DNA of 44,707 nt from UBA10324 sp038326325 (lineage in GTDB: Bacteria; Bacteroidota; Bacteroidia; Chitinophagales; UBA10324): contig JBBQJW010000025.1 in NCBI GenBank assembly GCA_038326325.1, positions 1-44,707 of the forward strand, written 5' to 3'. The notes below the pieces were generated by a model, which was not told the origin of the DNA, did no database searches, and saw nothing but the letters and a program-made list of their open reading frames with translations. Positions 9,197-18,127 of this stretch are shown piece after piece (within the stretch, counting starts at the first letter, position 1; every line of letters starts with the position of its first letter). A program made the position numbers and the translations under genes.

Positions 9197-10293
9197 TCCT
9201 TAATTGCACTTGGATTAGTGGAGTTATACATCACCTTACTCTGCTTGCGAATAGATTCCTTGTGTATGTAATCAAATATTTTCAGCATCAGGTCTTCCGA
9301 TAAATTTTTTTCTGAAGCGAGATACTTTACTCTATTCACAACATCGTTCCATCGTTCTGGTTGAAAAATGGCGATGTCGTTTTCCTTTTTAAACAATCCA
9401 ATTTGCTCTGCGAAATTCATTCGCTCGCTCAGCGTTTCTAAAAGATGCTCGTCTAATTTGTCAATCAGCGTTCTTAATTCTTCCAGAGAAGAAAAGGCGA
9501 TACTGCTTTCCGCGTTTCTTTTCCGGATGACTAATTGATGTAACAGTAATGAAAAAATTTCAGGCGTTATTTGTTGTTGAGCGTCACTCAAAGCTTCATC
9601 AGGATTCGGATGAACTTCAATCATTAGTCCATCAAAATTCAGGTCGAGCGCTTTTTGCGAGAGTTGTAAAAGCAATTCCCTCTTTCCTCCAATATGACTT
9701 GGATCGCAAATCAAGGGCAGTGAAGGAAATCTTCGTTTCAACTCCATCGGAATTTCCCACAATGGTTTATTGCGATACTTGCTTTTATCGTAAGTTGAAA
9801 ACCCACGATGAATGGCGGCAATATTTGAAATGCCACTGTTATAAATCCGTTCTATCCCACCAATCCATAATTCCAAATCTGGGTTCACCGGGTTTTTTAC
9901 GATCACCGGAATATCAATTCCGCGCAGCGAATCAGCAATACCTTGAACAGCAAACGGGCTCACCATCGTGCGAGCGCCGATCCATAAAACATCAATAGCA
10001 TATTTCAACGCAAGCTCAACATGATGTGGCGATGCAACTTCAACTGTTACAGGTAATCCTGTTTCCGCTTTTGCATCTTTAAGCCATTTCAATCCTGCTT
10101 CACCAACACCTTCAAAACTGTTCGGGCGTGTCCGTGGCTTCCATACTCCTGCGCGAAATAAATGCACTTCGCTTTTTTTTAATTCTCTCGCAACCTGTAA
10201 CACTTGCTCGGCGCTTTCAGCGGAACAAGGTCCTGCCATCAGAAAAGGATACGCAGTTTTAATCGGCCACTTTGAAAATAAATCGAATTGCAT
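9193..10293 (-). CDS. Bifunctional 3-deoxy-7-phosphoheptulonate synthase / chorismate mutase type II
   Basis: The N-terminal domain (residues 1-255) condenses PEP and erythrose-4-phosphate. It belongs to the KDO8P-synthase-like DAHP synthase group, shown by AGPCSAES (20-27), KPRTRPNSF (52-60), GARTM, VKNPVNPD and CDPSHIGG. The C-terminal domain (about 270-355) is an AroQ-type chorismate mutase: LEELRTLIDKLDEHLLETLS then RMNFAEQIGLFKK. Joining the first pathway step to the branch-point mutase is known in Bacteroidota and usually gives feedback control by prephenate or aromatic amino acids. The start is ATG at 10293. It shares a 4-base overlap with the membrane protein downstream. Confidence 0.93.
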   Translation of the reverse strand: MQFDLFSKWPIKTAYPFLMAGPCSAESAEQVLQVARELKKSEVHLFRAGVWKPRTRPNSFEGVGEAGLKWLKDAKAETGLPVTVEVASPHHVELALKYAIDVLWIGARTMVSPFAVQGIADSLRGIDIPVIVKNPVNPDLELWIGGIERIYNSGISNIAAIHRGFSTYDKSKYRNKPLWEIPMELKRRFPSLPLICDPSHIGGKRELLLQLSQKALDLNFDGLMIEVHPNPDEALSDAQQQITPEIFSLLLHQLVIRKRNAESSIAFSSLEELRTLIDKLDEHLLETLSERMNFAEQIGLFKKENDIAIFQPERWNDVVNRVKYLASEKNLSEDLMLKIFDYIHKESIRKQSKVMYNSTNPSAIKE

Positions 10294-10305
10294 CAGGACA
10301 AATTT

Positions 10306-10382
10306 AGTTGATAGTTCTTAGTTGTCAGAGGTTCGAACGATTCGTCTTTTTTCTAACAACCATCAACTAACAACAATCAACT
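10306..10382. repeat. Imperfect 19-bp inverted repeat built of reiterated words
   Basis: The left arm 10306-10324 and right arm 10364-10382 are complementary at 17 of 19 positions, with a 39-bp loop. Each arm is itself made of repeated AGTTGAT/TTAGTTG-like words. It lies between the divergent DAHP synthase and proline dehydrogenase genes and could form a hairpin or serve as a site for a regulator; no function is shown. Confidence 0.55.
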
Positions 10383-10410
10383 TTGAAGTAACAACTTGCA
10401 TTTATATTTG
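10382..10410 (+). promoter_or_regulatory. Promoter of proline dehydrogenase
   Basis: TTTG at 10382-10385 and TATATTTG at 10403-10410 match the -33 and -7 elements of Bacteroidota promoters, with a 17-base gap. The ATG at 10421 follows 11 bases later, so the leader is very short. This promoter supports the start at 10421 over the in-frame upstream codon at 10322. Confidence 0.55.
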
Positions 10411-10420
10411 TCGCTCTCGC

Positions 10421-11602
10421 ATGGAAACACTCACTAAGAATTTATCATTCGATAATACTGAAATTGCCTTCGCCTATAAATCAGACAAGGAATTACGAAA
10501 GTCAAATTTTCTTTTCAAACTTATTAATAACAACGCGCTCGTCAATATTGGAACTCGATTGACTCCGCTCGCTTTTAAGATGCGGCTGCCGATTAAAGCG
10601 ATTGTGAGGAGCACCATTTACGATCATTTTTGTGGGGGAGAAACATTAAAGGAATCTTTAACGGTAATTGAAAAACTTTCAAAATTCAATGTCGGAACCA
10701 TTCTCGATTATGGTGTTGAGGGAAAAGAGAGTGATGTAGATTTTGATCATGCGACAGATGAATTTATTACAGCCATAAAATTTGCTGGAGCAAATAAAAA
10801 TATTCCGTTTCTGAGTTTAAAGGTTACTGGCATTGCGCGATTTGCTTTACTGGAAAAATTAGCTTCGGCTGTTACGCTTGATGAAATCGATGTTGTTGAG
10901 TGGAACCGCGTAAAGGGAAGAATGCACCGCATTTGCAAGTGTGCTTCTGAGAATGGAAAGTCAATGATGATTGACGCTGAGGAAACCTGGATTCAAAAAC
11001 CAGTTGATGATCTTGTAGAAGAAATGAGTCGCTTCTATAACAAAGAACGAGGAGTGGTTTATAATACGATTCAGCATTATCGTCACGACCGTTTGGCTTT
11101 TCTGAAAGTTTCATTGGAAAAAGCAAAGAGGGATAATTATCTGCTTGCAGTAAAACTTGTTCGCGGTGCATACATGGAAAAAGAAAGAACACGCGCTTCG
11201 AAAATGAATTATCCTTCTCCGATTAATGCTGATAAAACTGCAACTGATAAAGATTACAATTCAGGTGTAACATTCTGTTTGCAAAACATAAATCAAATTT
11301 CATTTTGTGTGGCTTCGCACAACGAAAACAGCAATATGCTGGCTGCAAAATTTTTGATTGACAATGGAATGCCCGAGAATCATTCGCATGTTCACTTCTC
11401 ACAGTTGCTTGGAATGAGCGATCACATTACTTTCAATTTAGCAAATGAAGGTTTTAATGTCACAAAATATTTACCTTACGGCCCTGTTAAAGATGTAGTT
11501 CCTTATTTAATGCGCCGTGCTCAGGAAAATACATCAGTAAGCGGTCAAATGGGAAGGGAATTAGCTTTGTTAAAAACAGAAATTAAAAGAAGAAGATTGT
11601 AA
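10421..11602 (+). CDS. Proline dehydrogenase (FAD-dependent)
   Basis: This enzyme oxidises L-proline to 1-pyrroline-5-carboxylate, passing electrons to FAD and then to quinone. The preferred start METLTKNLSF gives 393 residues, typical of Bacteroidota and eukaryote-like monofunctional PRODH; the dehydrogenase partner domain of PutA is absent. Family blocks visible are LDYGVEG, MIDAEETWIQ, VKLVRGAYMEKE, CVASHNENS and a C-terminal YLPYGPVKDVVPYLMRRAQE with the substrate-binding arginine pair. The stop overlaps the next start by one base (TAATG), so the methyltransferase is likely cotranscribed. Confidence 0.93.
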   Translation: METLTKNLSFDNTEIAFAYKSDKELRKSNFLFKLINNNALVNIGTRLTPLAFKMRLPIKAIVRSTIYDHFCGGETLKESLTVIEKLSKFNVGTILDYGVEGKESDVDFDHATDEFITAIKFAGANKNIPFLSLKVTGIARFALLEKLASAVTLDEIDVVEWNRVKGRMHRICKCASENGKSMMIDAEETWIQKPVDDLVEEMSRFYNKERGVVYNTIQHYRHDRLAFLKVSLEKAKRDNYLLAVKLVRGAYMEKERTRASKMNYPSPINADKTATDKDYNSGVTFCLQNINQISFCVASHNENSNMLAAKFLIDNGMPENHSHVHFSQLLGMSDHITFNLANEGFNVTKYLPYGPVKDVVPYLMRRAQENTSVSGQMGRELALLKTEIKRRRL

Positions 11603-12498
11603 TGTTTATAAACAGAATGGAAGTTTTTCATGAGAAATGTTTGATGTGCGGAAGCAACAAACTAAACCCCTTGAAAGGATATGAATCAAAATATTTGGTT
11701 CGATGTGGTTCGTGTGATTTTATCTTTACTACTCAGATTCCCCAACAGGATGCAATTGATAAATATTATGGTACTTATCCTTATGCTGAATACAACATAC
11801 CATTAACCCAAGCTACACATCAGAGTTTTGAAAAACTACTGAAACTATTTGATGGTTTTAGAAAAACAAATAAGATACTTGATGTTGGTTGCGGGCGCGG
11901 CGATTTTTTAGTAGTTGCTAAGTCGAAAGGGTGGGAAGTTTATGGAACAGAATTGTCAGGTGATTCCGTTAAAATTTGTAGTCAGAAAGGAATTAAAGTT
12001 TTGCAGGGTGTTCTTAATCCCGATCAATTCGATAAACATGATTTTGATGTTATTTTTTTCTCTGAAGTTATTGAGCATATAACTACGCCTGTTCAGGAGG
12101 TTAAAAAATTTTATGAATTACTAAGACCTGGCGGATTGCTTTACATCACTACCCCGAATTTTAATTCGCTTCTTCGCTACTATTATAAGGTTGATTATAA
12201 TGTAATAATGTATCCCGAGCATCTTTGTTATTTCACTCCTAAAACAATGAATGCAATGCTAAAAGAAAATGGGTTTAAAAAATATAAACTTCTAACAACA
12301 GGAATTAGTTTTTCCAGAATTATTAATAGTTCGAAAAAGAAGAATGTGGAACATGGATATGAAAAAAACACCGACGATCAGGTTAGAGAAATGATTACAT
12401 CAAATCCATTCTTGAAACTTATTAAGTCGACTGTAAACTTTTTTCTCAACATTACTAAAACGGGGTTAACATTAAAGGCAGGGTATGTAAAAAAATAA
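11602..12498 (+). CDS. Class I SAM-dependent methyltransferase with N-terminal zinc ribbon
   Basis: This 298-residue protein begins with a CxxC-x18-CxxC zinc-ribbon (Cys 13, 16, 35, 38). It is followed by a Rossmann-type methyltransferase with the SAM motif ILDVGCGRGDF, the acidic GTELSGDS loop and a LRPGGLLYITTPNF post-motif. The combination is typical of Methyltransf_23 proteins found in sugar and polysaccharide clusters, but no such cluster is here, so the acceptor is unknown. The ATG at 11602 overlaps the proline dehydrogenase stop; a second ATG at 11617 is a possible start. Confidence 0.85.
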   Translation: MFINRMEVFHEKCLMCGSNKLNPLKGYESKYLVRCGSCDFIFTTQIPQQDAIDKYYGTYPYAEYNIPLTQATHQSFEKLLKLFDGFRKTNKILDVGCGRGDFLVVAKSKGWEVYGTELSGDSVKICSQKGIKVLQGVLNPDQFDKHDFDVIFFSEVIEHITTPVQEVKKFYELLRPGGLLYITTPNFNSLLRYYYKVDYNVIMYPEHLCYFTPKTMNAMLKENGFKKYKLLTTGISFSRIINSSKKKNVEHGYEKNTDDQVREMITSNPFLKLIKSTVNFFLNITKTGLTLKAGYVKK

Positions 12499-12577
12499 TT
12501 TTCATTAAAGAAGAATCCTTCTATCAATCTTACAAAAATGAAAATAACTATTGTTCAATTTTTTTTATGATTAAAGC

Positions 12578-13372
12578 ATGAAGCAATTTCACGATTTAGT
12601 AAAAACTATTTTAGAAAAAGGCGAGAAGAAACAAGATCGCACAGGTACGGGAACCATTAGTTATTTTGGGTATCAGATGCGGTTTGATTTAGCTGATGGA
12701 TTTCCTCTTTTAACAACAAAAAAACTTCACACAAAATCTATTATTCACGAATTGCTTTGGTTTCTGCAAGGTGCCACTAACATTAAATATCTGAATGAAA
12801 ATGGTGTAACAATTTGGAATGAGTGGGCAGATGAAAATGGAGAACTTGGACCCGTTTATGGAAAGCAATGGCGAAAATGGGAAACAAATGATGGAAGAGT
12901 GATTGATCAGATATCACAGGTGATTGAGCAGATTAAAAAAAATCCAGACTCGCGGAGGTTAATTGTTAGTGCGTGGAATGTTGCTGAAGTTGATAAAATG
13001 AAATTGCCACCATGTCATTCTTTATTTCAGTTTTATGCGGCTAATGGAAGATTAAGTTGCCAATTATATCAGCGTAGCGCCGATGTTTTTCTTGGCGTGC
13101 CATTCAACATTGCTTCTTATGCTTTGCTTTTGATGATGGTAGCACAGGTTTGTGATTTGCAAGCGGGCGAATTCGTTCACACTTTCGGTGATGCACATTT
13201 ATATCTTAATCATATGGAGCAGGTGAATGAATTATTGTCGAGAGATTTTCGACCTTTACCTCAGATGAAATTAAATACTGCTGTAAAAAATATTTTCGAT
13301 TTCAAGTACAGCGATTTTGAATTAGTAAATTACAATCCTCATCCTTCTATAAAAGCACCGATCGCTGTATGA
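12578..13372 (+). CDS. thyA: Thymidylate synthase
   Basis: This enzyme makes dTMP from dUMP using methylene-tetrahydrofolate, yielding dihydrofolate. At 264 residues it equals the E. coli length, and the nucleophile Cys146 falls in LPPCHSLFQFY. The dUMP-binding RRLIVSAWN, the QRSADVFLGVPFNIASYALL block and the conserved C-terminus ending IKAPIAV are all present. It overlaps folA by 4 bases, so the DHFR that recycles its product is made from the same message. Confidence 0.98.
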   Translation: MKQFHDLVKTILEKGEKKQDRTGTGTISYFGYQMRFDLADGFPLLTTKKLHTKSIIHELLWFLQGATNIKYLNENGVTIWNEWADENGELGPVYGKQWRKWETNDGRVIDQISQVIEQIKKNPDSRRLIVSAWNVAEVDKMKLPPCHSLFQFYAANGRLSCQLYQRSADVFLGVPFNIASYALLLMMVAQVCDLQAGEFVHTFGDAHLYLNHMEQVNELLSRDFRPLPQMKLNTAVKNIFDFKYSDFELVNYNPHPSIKAPIAV

Positions 13373-13866
13373 TAGTTTCAATGATTGTTGCTGCCAGTGA
13401 AAATGATGTGATTGGAAAAGACAATCAGTTAGTGTGGCACATACCTGCCGACATGAAATATTTTAAGCAAACAACTTCCGGTCACTGCATTATTATGGGA
13501 CGGAAAACTTTTGATGCACTTGGTAAACCGCTTCCGAATCGTACAAATATTATTATTACTCGTCAGGAAGACTTTTCAGTTGATGGCTGCGTGGTTGTAA
13601 ATCAATTGCAACAGGCGATTGATTATGCAAAAGATCATGGAGAAACAGAGTGCTTCATTATTGGAGGCGGCGATATTTTTATTCAGGCACTTATATGGAC
13701 CGATAAAATTTATCTCACACGAATTCATCACCAGTTTGAAGGCGATACTTTTTTTCCGGCATTAAGTAAAACAGATTGGAAAGAAATTGCGAATGACAAA
13801 CGGTTACCGGACGAGAAAAATAAATATGCATATTCGTTCATGGTTTATGAACGGAGTTATGAGTGA
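13369..13866 (+). CDS. folA: Dihydrofolate reductase
   Basis: This enzyme reduces dihydrofolate to tetrahydrofolate with NADPH. The 165 residues show VAASENDVIGKDNQLVWHIP, where Trp-His-x-Pro and the following Asp in ADMKYFK form the active site. MGRKTFDALG and IIGGGDIF are the NADPH-binding blocks. The start overlaps the thyA stop (ATGA). Residue 5 is a second Met and could be the true start. The gene converges on the unknown minus-strand gene with only 23 bases between, which contain the palindrome ACTGTAACAGT. Confidence 0.97.
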   Translation: MIVSMIVAASENDVIGKDNQLVWHIPADMKYFKQTTSGHCIIMGRKTFDALGKPLPNRTNIIITRQEDFSVDGCVVVNQLQQAIDYAKDHGETECFIIGGGDIFIQALIWTDKIYLTRIHHQFEGDTFFPALSKTDWKEIANDKRLPDEKNKYAYSFMVYERSYE

Positions 13867-13889
13867 GAAATGACTGTAACAGTTTTGTC

Positions 13890-14594
13890 TTACCTAATAT
13901 CATCAGCATCGGCGCTGAAACGAAATCCTAATCGTTTGCCTGTTTGTTGCGATTGAACTCCATCTAATTCTTGTTTTTGAGAGAGTGTCAGCTCCTTCAC
14001 CAATTCATATGGCGGAACAAGTAAATCAAAATTCAAAGTGTAAAGGATGGATGACTCAATAACTTCTTCTACATGAGAAGAATCTAAAATCTGATTTTCA
14101 AAATCGTTATATAGAAAACCTAATTGCCTTTTTCCCTCTATAAAAAAGTGACGATCTTTATTTACAAATAATCGAGCAATCATATATCCTACATCATGAT
14201 TTCGATTGTACTTGAATGAATCACTCAGAAAATTATAAACCTGAATCATTCCGCATTGTGCACGCATCGGATCTTCTTGTATATAAGGCAACCGCCAGAT
14301 AAAATGATCCTGATCGAAAGTAAATACATTGGAATGCTGCGCATAAATAACCAGCTCATCATTCAGCTTCATCTCCGCTTCAAACTGCCCTTTATCTGAA
14401 TACTGAAGATCAACTTTGATGTTATTTTTTACGAGAGCGAATGCAAGTTCACTCTGTGTTTTGCGCAACTGATTTTTAAATTCATGAAAGACATCGTGTG
14501 TAACAGTCGCAACTTGTTTTATCACTTGACCTTTCTCGCGTAGATTATCAATGATAAGTTCACGCGGTGTTTGTGACTTTTTGTTTTTAGGCAT
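13890..14594 (-). CDS. Unknown conserved-looking cytoplasmic protein
   Basis: I do not recognise the family. From the preferred start MPKNKKSQTPREL (ATG complement 14592-14594, one base after the proS stop) it is 234 residues, with no signal peptide or membrane helix. The N-terminal part is basic and helical; the middle reads like a mixed alpha/beta domain (YSDKGQFEAEMKLNDELVIY, then HFIWRLPYIQEDPMRAQCG). The longer frame starting at 14666 would overlap proS by 71 bases and is less likely. Tight coupling to proS suggests shared transcription but not a shared function. Confidence 0.75.
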   Translation of the reverse strand: MPKNKKSQTPRELIIDNLREKGQVIKQVATVTHDVFHEFKNQLRKTQSELAFALVKNNIKVDLQYSDKGQFEAEMKLNDELVIYAQHSNVFTFDQDHFIWRLPYIQEDPMRAQCGMIQVYNFLSDSFKYNRNHDVGYMIARLFVNKDRHFFIEGKRQLGFLYNDFENQILDSSHVEEVIESSILYTLNFDLLVPPYELVKELTLSQKQELDGVQSQQTGKRLGFRFSADADDIR

Positions 14595-14595
14595 A

Positions 14596-16071
14596 TCAGT
14601 ATGCTTTAGCGAACAATACTCTTTTGTTTGAAGGGTTTCCGGTGAGAATACATTTCCCTTCCTCAACTGTTACATCTAATGGAATGCAGCGAATAGTGGC
14701 TTTTGTTTTCTCTTTAATTTTTAATTCTGTTTCCGAAGTTCCATCCCAATGAGCAGAAACAAATCCTGTTTTATTTTCCAACACATCAACAAATTCTTCC
14801 CATGAATCAGCGCGGGTAATGTGTTCGTCGCGATAGTCTAATGCTTTTTGATAAATGTTCAATTGAATTTGTTCCAACAAATGTTCAATTTTAGTTGAAA
14901 GATCAGTGAAAGAATAAGTGTGTTTTTCTCCCGTGTCGCGACGCGCAATTTCCACTGTTTGATTTTCCAAATCGCGAGGTCCCATTGCAATGCGAATGGG
15001 TACTCCTTTCATTTCATACTCAGCGAATTTCCAACCTGGTTTTTGTTTGTCATCATTATCATATTTCACACTGATGCCTTTTGCTTCAAGTGATTTTTTT
15101 ATTTCGAAAGCTTTTTCATTTATCGAAACAAGCTGTTCATCTGTTTTATAAATCGGAACAATCACCACCTGGATAGGAGCGAGTTTTGGAGGAAGAATTA
15201 ATCCTTTATCATCTGAGTGTGCCATAATCAAAGCACCAATCAAGCGTGTTGAAACTCCCCATGAAGTTGCCCAGACAAATTCTTTTTTATTTTCCTTTGT
15301 CACATACTGCACATCAAATGCTTTCGCAAAATTTTGTCCAAGAAAATGTGAAGTGCCTGCCTGCAACGCTTTTCCATCTTGCATCAAGGCTTCAATACAG
15401 TAAGTGTCTTCGGCGCCCGCGAATCTTTCATTTGCAGTTTTATATCCTTTGATAACAGGAATTCCCATCCATCCTTCAGCAAAAGCGGCATACACATTTA
15501 ACATTTTCATTGTCTCTTCAATGGCTTCATCTTTTGTTGCGTGAGCAGTGTGACCTTCCTGCCATAAAAATTCTGCTGTTCGCAAAAACAATCTAGTGCG
15601 CATTTCCCAACGAACAACATTCGCCCACTGATTAATCAGCAATGGCAAATCGCGATAAGAGGTAATCCAGTCTTTGTAAGTATTCCAGATAATGGTTTCG
15701 GAAGTCGGACGAACAATTAATTCTTCTTCCAATTTTGCATCGGGGTCAACAATAATTCCTTTTCCGTCAGGCGAATTTTTCAAACGGTAATGTGTAACAA
15801 CCGCACATTCTTTTGCAAACCCTTCGACATGCGCAGCTTCTTTCGATAAAAAACTTTTTGGAATGAAAAGTGGAAAATATGCATTCACATGTCCGGTTGC
15901 TTTAAACATATCATCGAGTGTTCGCTGAATTTTTTCCCAGATAGAGTAGCCGTAAGGTTTTATAACCATGCAACCGCGAACGGCAGAGTAATCTGCGAGT
16001 CCGCCTTTGATAACTAAATCGTTGTACCATTGAGAGTAATCCTGCTCTCTGCTTGTTATTTCTTTACTCAT
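14596..16071 (-). CDS. proS: Prolyl-tRNA synthetase, ProS type 3 (archaeal/eukaryote-like)
   Basis: This enzyme charges tRNA-Pro. The 491-residue protein lacks the INS editing domain of bacterial type 1 and carries the C-terminal extension ending in Tyr (AKAY) typical of the archaeal/eukaryal type 3 form found in many Bacteroidota. Class II motifs are visible: motif 2 around VVRWEMRTRLFLRTAEFLWQ with EGHTAHA, RPTSETIIW upstream, and motif 3 near WGVSTRLIGALIMAHSDD. The anticodon-binding domain begins near VVIVPIYKTDEQLV. It is divergent from the lipoprotein gene at 16265. Confidence 0.96.
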   Translation of the reverse strand: MSKEITSREQDYSQWYNDLVIKGGLADYSAVRGCMVIKPYGYSIWEKIQRTLDDMFKATGHVNAYFPLFIPKSFLSKEAAHVEGFAKECAVVTHYRLKNSPDGKGIIVDPDAKLEEELIVRPTSETIIWNTYKDWITSYRDLPLLINQWANVVRWEMRTRLFLRTAEFLWQEGHTAHATKDEAIEETMKMLNVYAAFAEGWMGIPVIKGYKTANERFAGAEDTYCIEALMQDGKALQAGTSHFLGQNFAKAFDVQYVTKENKKEFVWATSWGVSTRLIGALIMAHSDDKGLILPPKLAPIQVVIVPIYKTDEQLVSINEKAFEIKKSLEAKGISVKYDNDDKQKPGWKFAEYEMKGVPIRIAMGPRDLENQTVEIARRDTGEKHTYSFTDLSTKIEHLLEQIQLNIYQKALDYRDEHITRADSWEEFVDVLENKTGFVSAHWDGTSETELKIKEKTKATIRCIPLDVTVEEGKCILTGNPSNKRVLFAKAY

Positions 16072-16264
16072 GATTTAAGTTTGGCATAATGTTGGAAAAC
16101 AATAGTAGAAATGTTTTTTTAATAGAGTGAAAATTGATTCTCACAATTCGAAAATAAAATTGAAATCAATGCACTCAGGTGAAAAAAACAAAATTAGTTT
16201 TAAGAATAATAACCGAACTTTAAACTCTGAAATAAATTTTACCTCTAATTAAAAATTCAAAGCC

Positions 16265-18097
16265 ATGAAAACGAAAATGTTCATTACTGAATTCATGAAA
16301 AATATAATTAACATCAAAAATGTTTTTGGGGTATTTATAATTTCAATTGCATTTGCTTCGTGCAGCACAACAGGTCAGGTTTCAAAAACTCCTGACGATT
16401 TGTATTACAGCAGTGCAGATCGCCAGCAGAGCAATCAAGACCATGCAAATCAGTATGACACAAAACCTGTAGAGCAACAGCAACAACAGGAATATGTTCA
16501 GGATAATAACAATCAGAATTATGATTCAAACGCAAATCCTAATTCTGATAACACAACTTCTCGCACAGAAGATGGAAACGGAAATACATACATCACCAAT
16601 AATTACAATGGTGGTGAAAGTTATGTTTATGATGATGATGATTATTACTATACAAGAAATATTCGTCACTGGTATTCTCCTTACTACGGATACAATTATT
16701 ACAGTAATATATACTGTAGTCCATATTGGTATAATTACAGTCCTTCATATTATTCCTATTATCCAGGTGGATTTTCTTTTTCAATAGGTTTTGGAAATTA
16801 TTCTCCTTGGTGGGGATGCAATTCTTATTATGGATATTCTCCATGGTATAGTTCTTCTTATTATCCAAACTACTATTATTATAATCCTTACAACTATTAT
16901 AACTACGGCTATTCAAATTATGGATATGGTTACGGCGGATATAACCACGGATATAATAATGGTTACTGGAATGGTTATAATGATGGCTACTATGGTTATG
17001 GATACGGAAATAATTATGGTTACAACGATAACAATTATTACAATCCTACTTCTTATTACAACACCGATAATACATACTATGGTTATCACACTAACTATGG
17101 TGGTAATACCGGAAATACTAATTATGAAACAGGTGGATTGGGTGGAAAGGTTGAACAAACCGGTATTGATAATAATATTTCGAATAATGGAAGTATTCAA
17201 TCGCAATCGAATGGTGCTGTAATAAATCCAAATAATGTTCAGGGAAATCTAACTAATGGAAATGGAACTATAATTGGAACAACGGGTAAAGTAACTGATG
17301 CAGGAAGTTTTTCAGGGAAGACTGTTACACCTCAATCACAAAGTCAGATTTCAAATTCAGGAACCAAGCCTTCTGGTAGCACCTCGAATCCTAATTCATT
17401 TGATGTAAATCCTAATTCTTCGAACAACAAACCTGTGCAGCAACAGTCTCAATCTTCAAATTCAAATAATCAATACCAAAATTCTTCGAATAGCAAACCT
17501 GTTCAGCAGCAGTCGCAGTCTTCTAATTCAAATAATCAGTATCAGAATTCTTCGAATAACAAACCAGTGCAGCAACAATCGCAACCGAGTAACTCTGCTC
17601 CGAAATACACTGCGCCGCAGCAACAAAATAATTCTGCGCCAAAAACTTCTCAGCCAACTCAGATTAATAAACCACCAAAGGAAACTACAACTTACGGCGG
17701 CTATCAATCAAACAACGGTTATGTAAACGGAAATTCACAATCGAATTCTTCTTATAAGCAACCTTCATCTAACACAAACAGTAATTCTTACAAACAGTCG
17801 TACAGTCAACCACAGCAAAATAATTCTAACAACAATTATTCAAATCAGAACGCACAACAGCAGAGTAAACCTTCTTACCAAAGTTCAAATAATTCAGGCA
17901 ATAGTTACAGTGCTCCTAAAGTTCAACAACAACAAAATAATTCTGCTCCGAAATATTCTGCTCCTCAGCAACAGAATTCATCGCCATCATACAGCAAGCC
18001 ATCTCAAAGTTCTTCTGGCAATTCCGGAGGTAGCAATAAAAGTTCATCATCATCTTCCTCAGGAAGCAAACCTTCTTTCGGAAAAAATCCTAAATAA
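16265..18097 (+). CDS. Low-complexity Tyr/Asn/Gln/Ser-rich lipoprotein
   Basis: This is a 610-residue lipoprotein of unknown function. A hydrophobic N-terminus ends in the lipobox-like FASC with Cys33; ATG 16295 is an alternative start. An acidic Gln-rich stretch (residues 40-110) leads to a Tyr/Gly/Asn-rich domain (about 125-280) dominated by YYGYN-like units. A long Gln/Asn/Ser-rich tail follows, with a 22-residue unit containing NKPVQQQSQ repeated between about residues 390 and 450, and a Ser/Gly/Lys C-terminus. The composition is prion-like, as in adhesive, matrix or phase-separating proteins, but no known domain is visible. It is followed after 30 bases by an outer-membrane barrel gene, so surface exposure is plausible. 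Confidence 0.85.
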   Translation: MKTKMFITEFMKNIINIKNVFGVFIISIAFASCSTTGQVSKTPDDLYYSSADRQQSNQDHANQYDTKPVEQQQQQEYVQDNNNQNYDSNANPNSDNTTSRTEDGNGNTYITNNYNGGESYVYDDDDYYYTRNIRHWYSPYYGYNYYSNIYCSPYWYNYSPSYYSYYPGGFSFSIGFGNYSPWWGCNSYYGYSPWYSSSYYPNYYYYNPYNYYNYGYSNYGYGYGGYNHGYNNGYWNGYNDGYYGYGYGNNYGYNDNNYYNPTSYYNTDNTYYGYHTNYGGNTGNTNYETGGLGGKVEQTGIDNNISNNGSIQSQSNGAVINPNNVQGNLTNGNGTIIGTTGKVTDAGSFSGKTVTPQSQSQISNSGTKPSGSTSNPNSFDVNPNSSNNKPVQQQSQSSNSNNQYQNSSNSKPVQQQSQSSNSNNQYQNSSNNKPVQQQSQPSNSAPKYTAPQQQNNSAPKTSQPTQINKPPKETTTYGGYQSNNGYVNGNSQSNSSYKQPSSNTNSNSYKQSYSQPQQNNSNNNYSNQNAQQQSKPSYQSSNNSGNSYSAPKVQQQQNNSAPKYSAPQQQNSSPSYSKPSQSSSGNSGGSNKSSSSSSSGSKPSFGKNPK

Positions 18098-18127
18098 TTT
18101 AATCACCCAAATCACCAATAAATCTTT

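Noticed and set aside
9549..9998. A 149-codon plus-strand frame inside the DAHP synthase fusion
   Set aside because: It is fully antisense to a well-supported conserved enzyme and shows no recognisable features.
10322..10420. An N-terminal extension of proline dehydrogenase
   Set aside because: The extension is translated from the inverted repeat and promoter and would not resemble a PRODH N-terminus.
16494..17222. Long open frames overlapping the Tyr/Asn-rich lipoprotein in other frames and on the opposite strand
   Set aside because: They come from the biased codon content (TAT, AAT, GGT) of the lipoprotein and have low-complexity Ile/Met/Thr translations with no domain.
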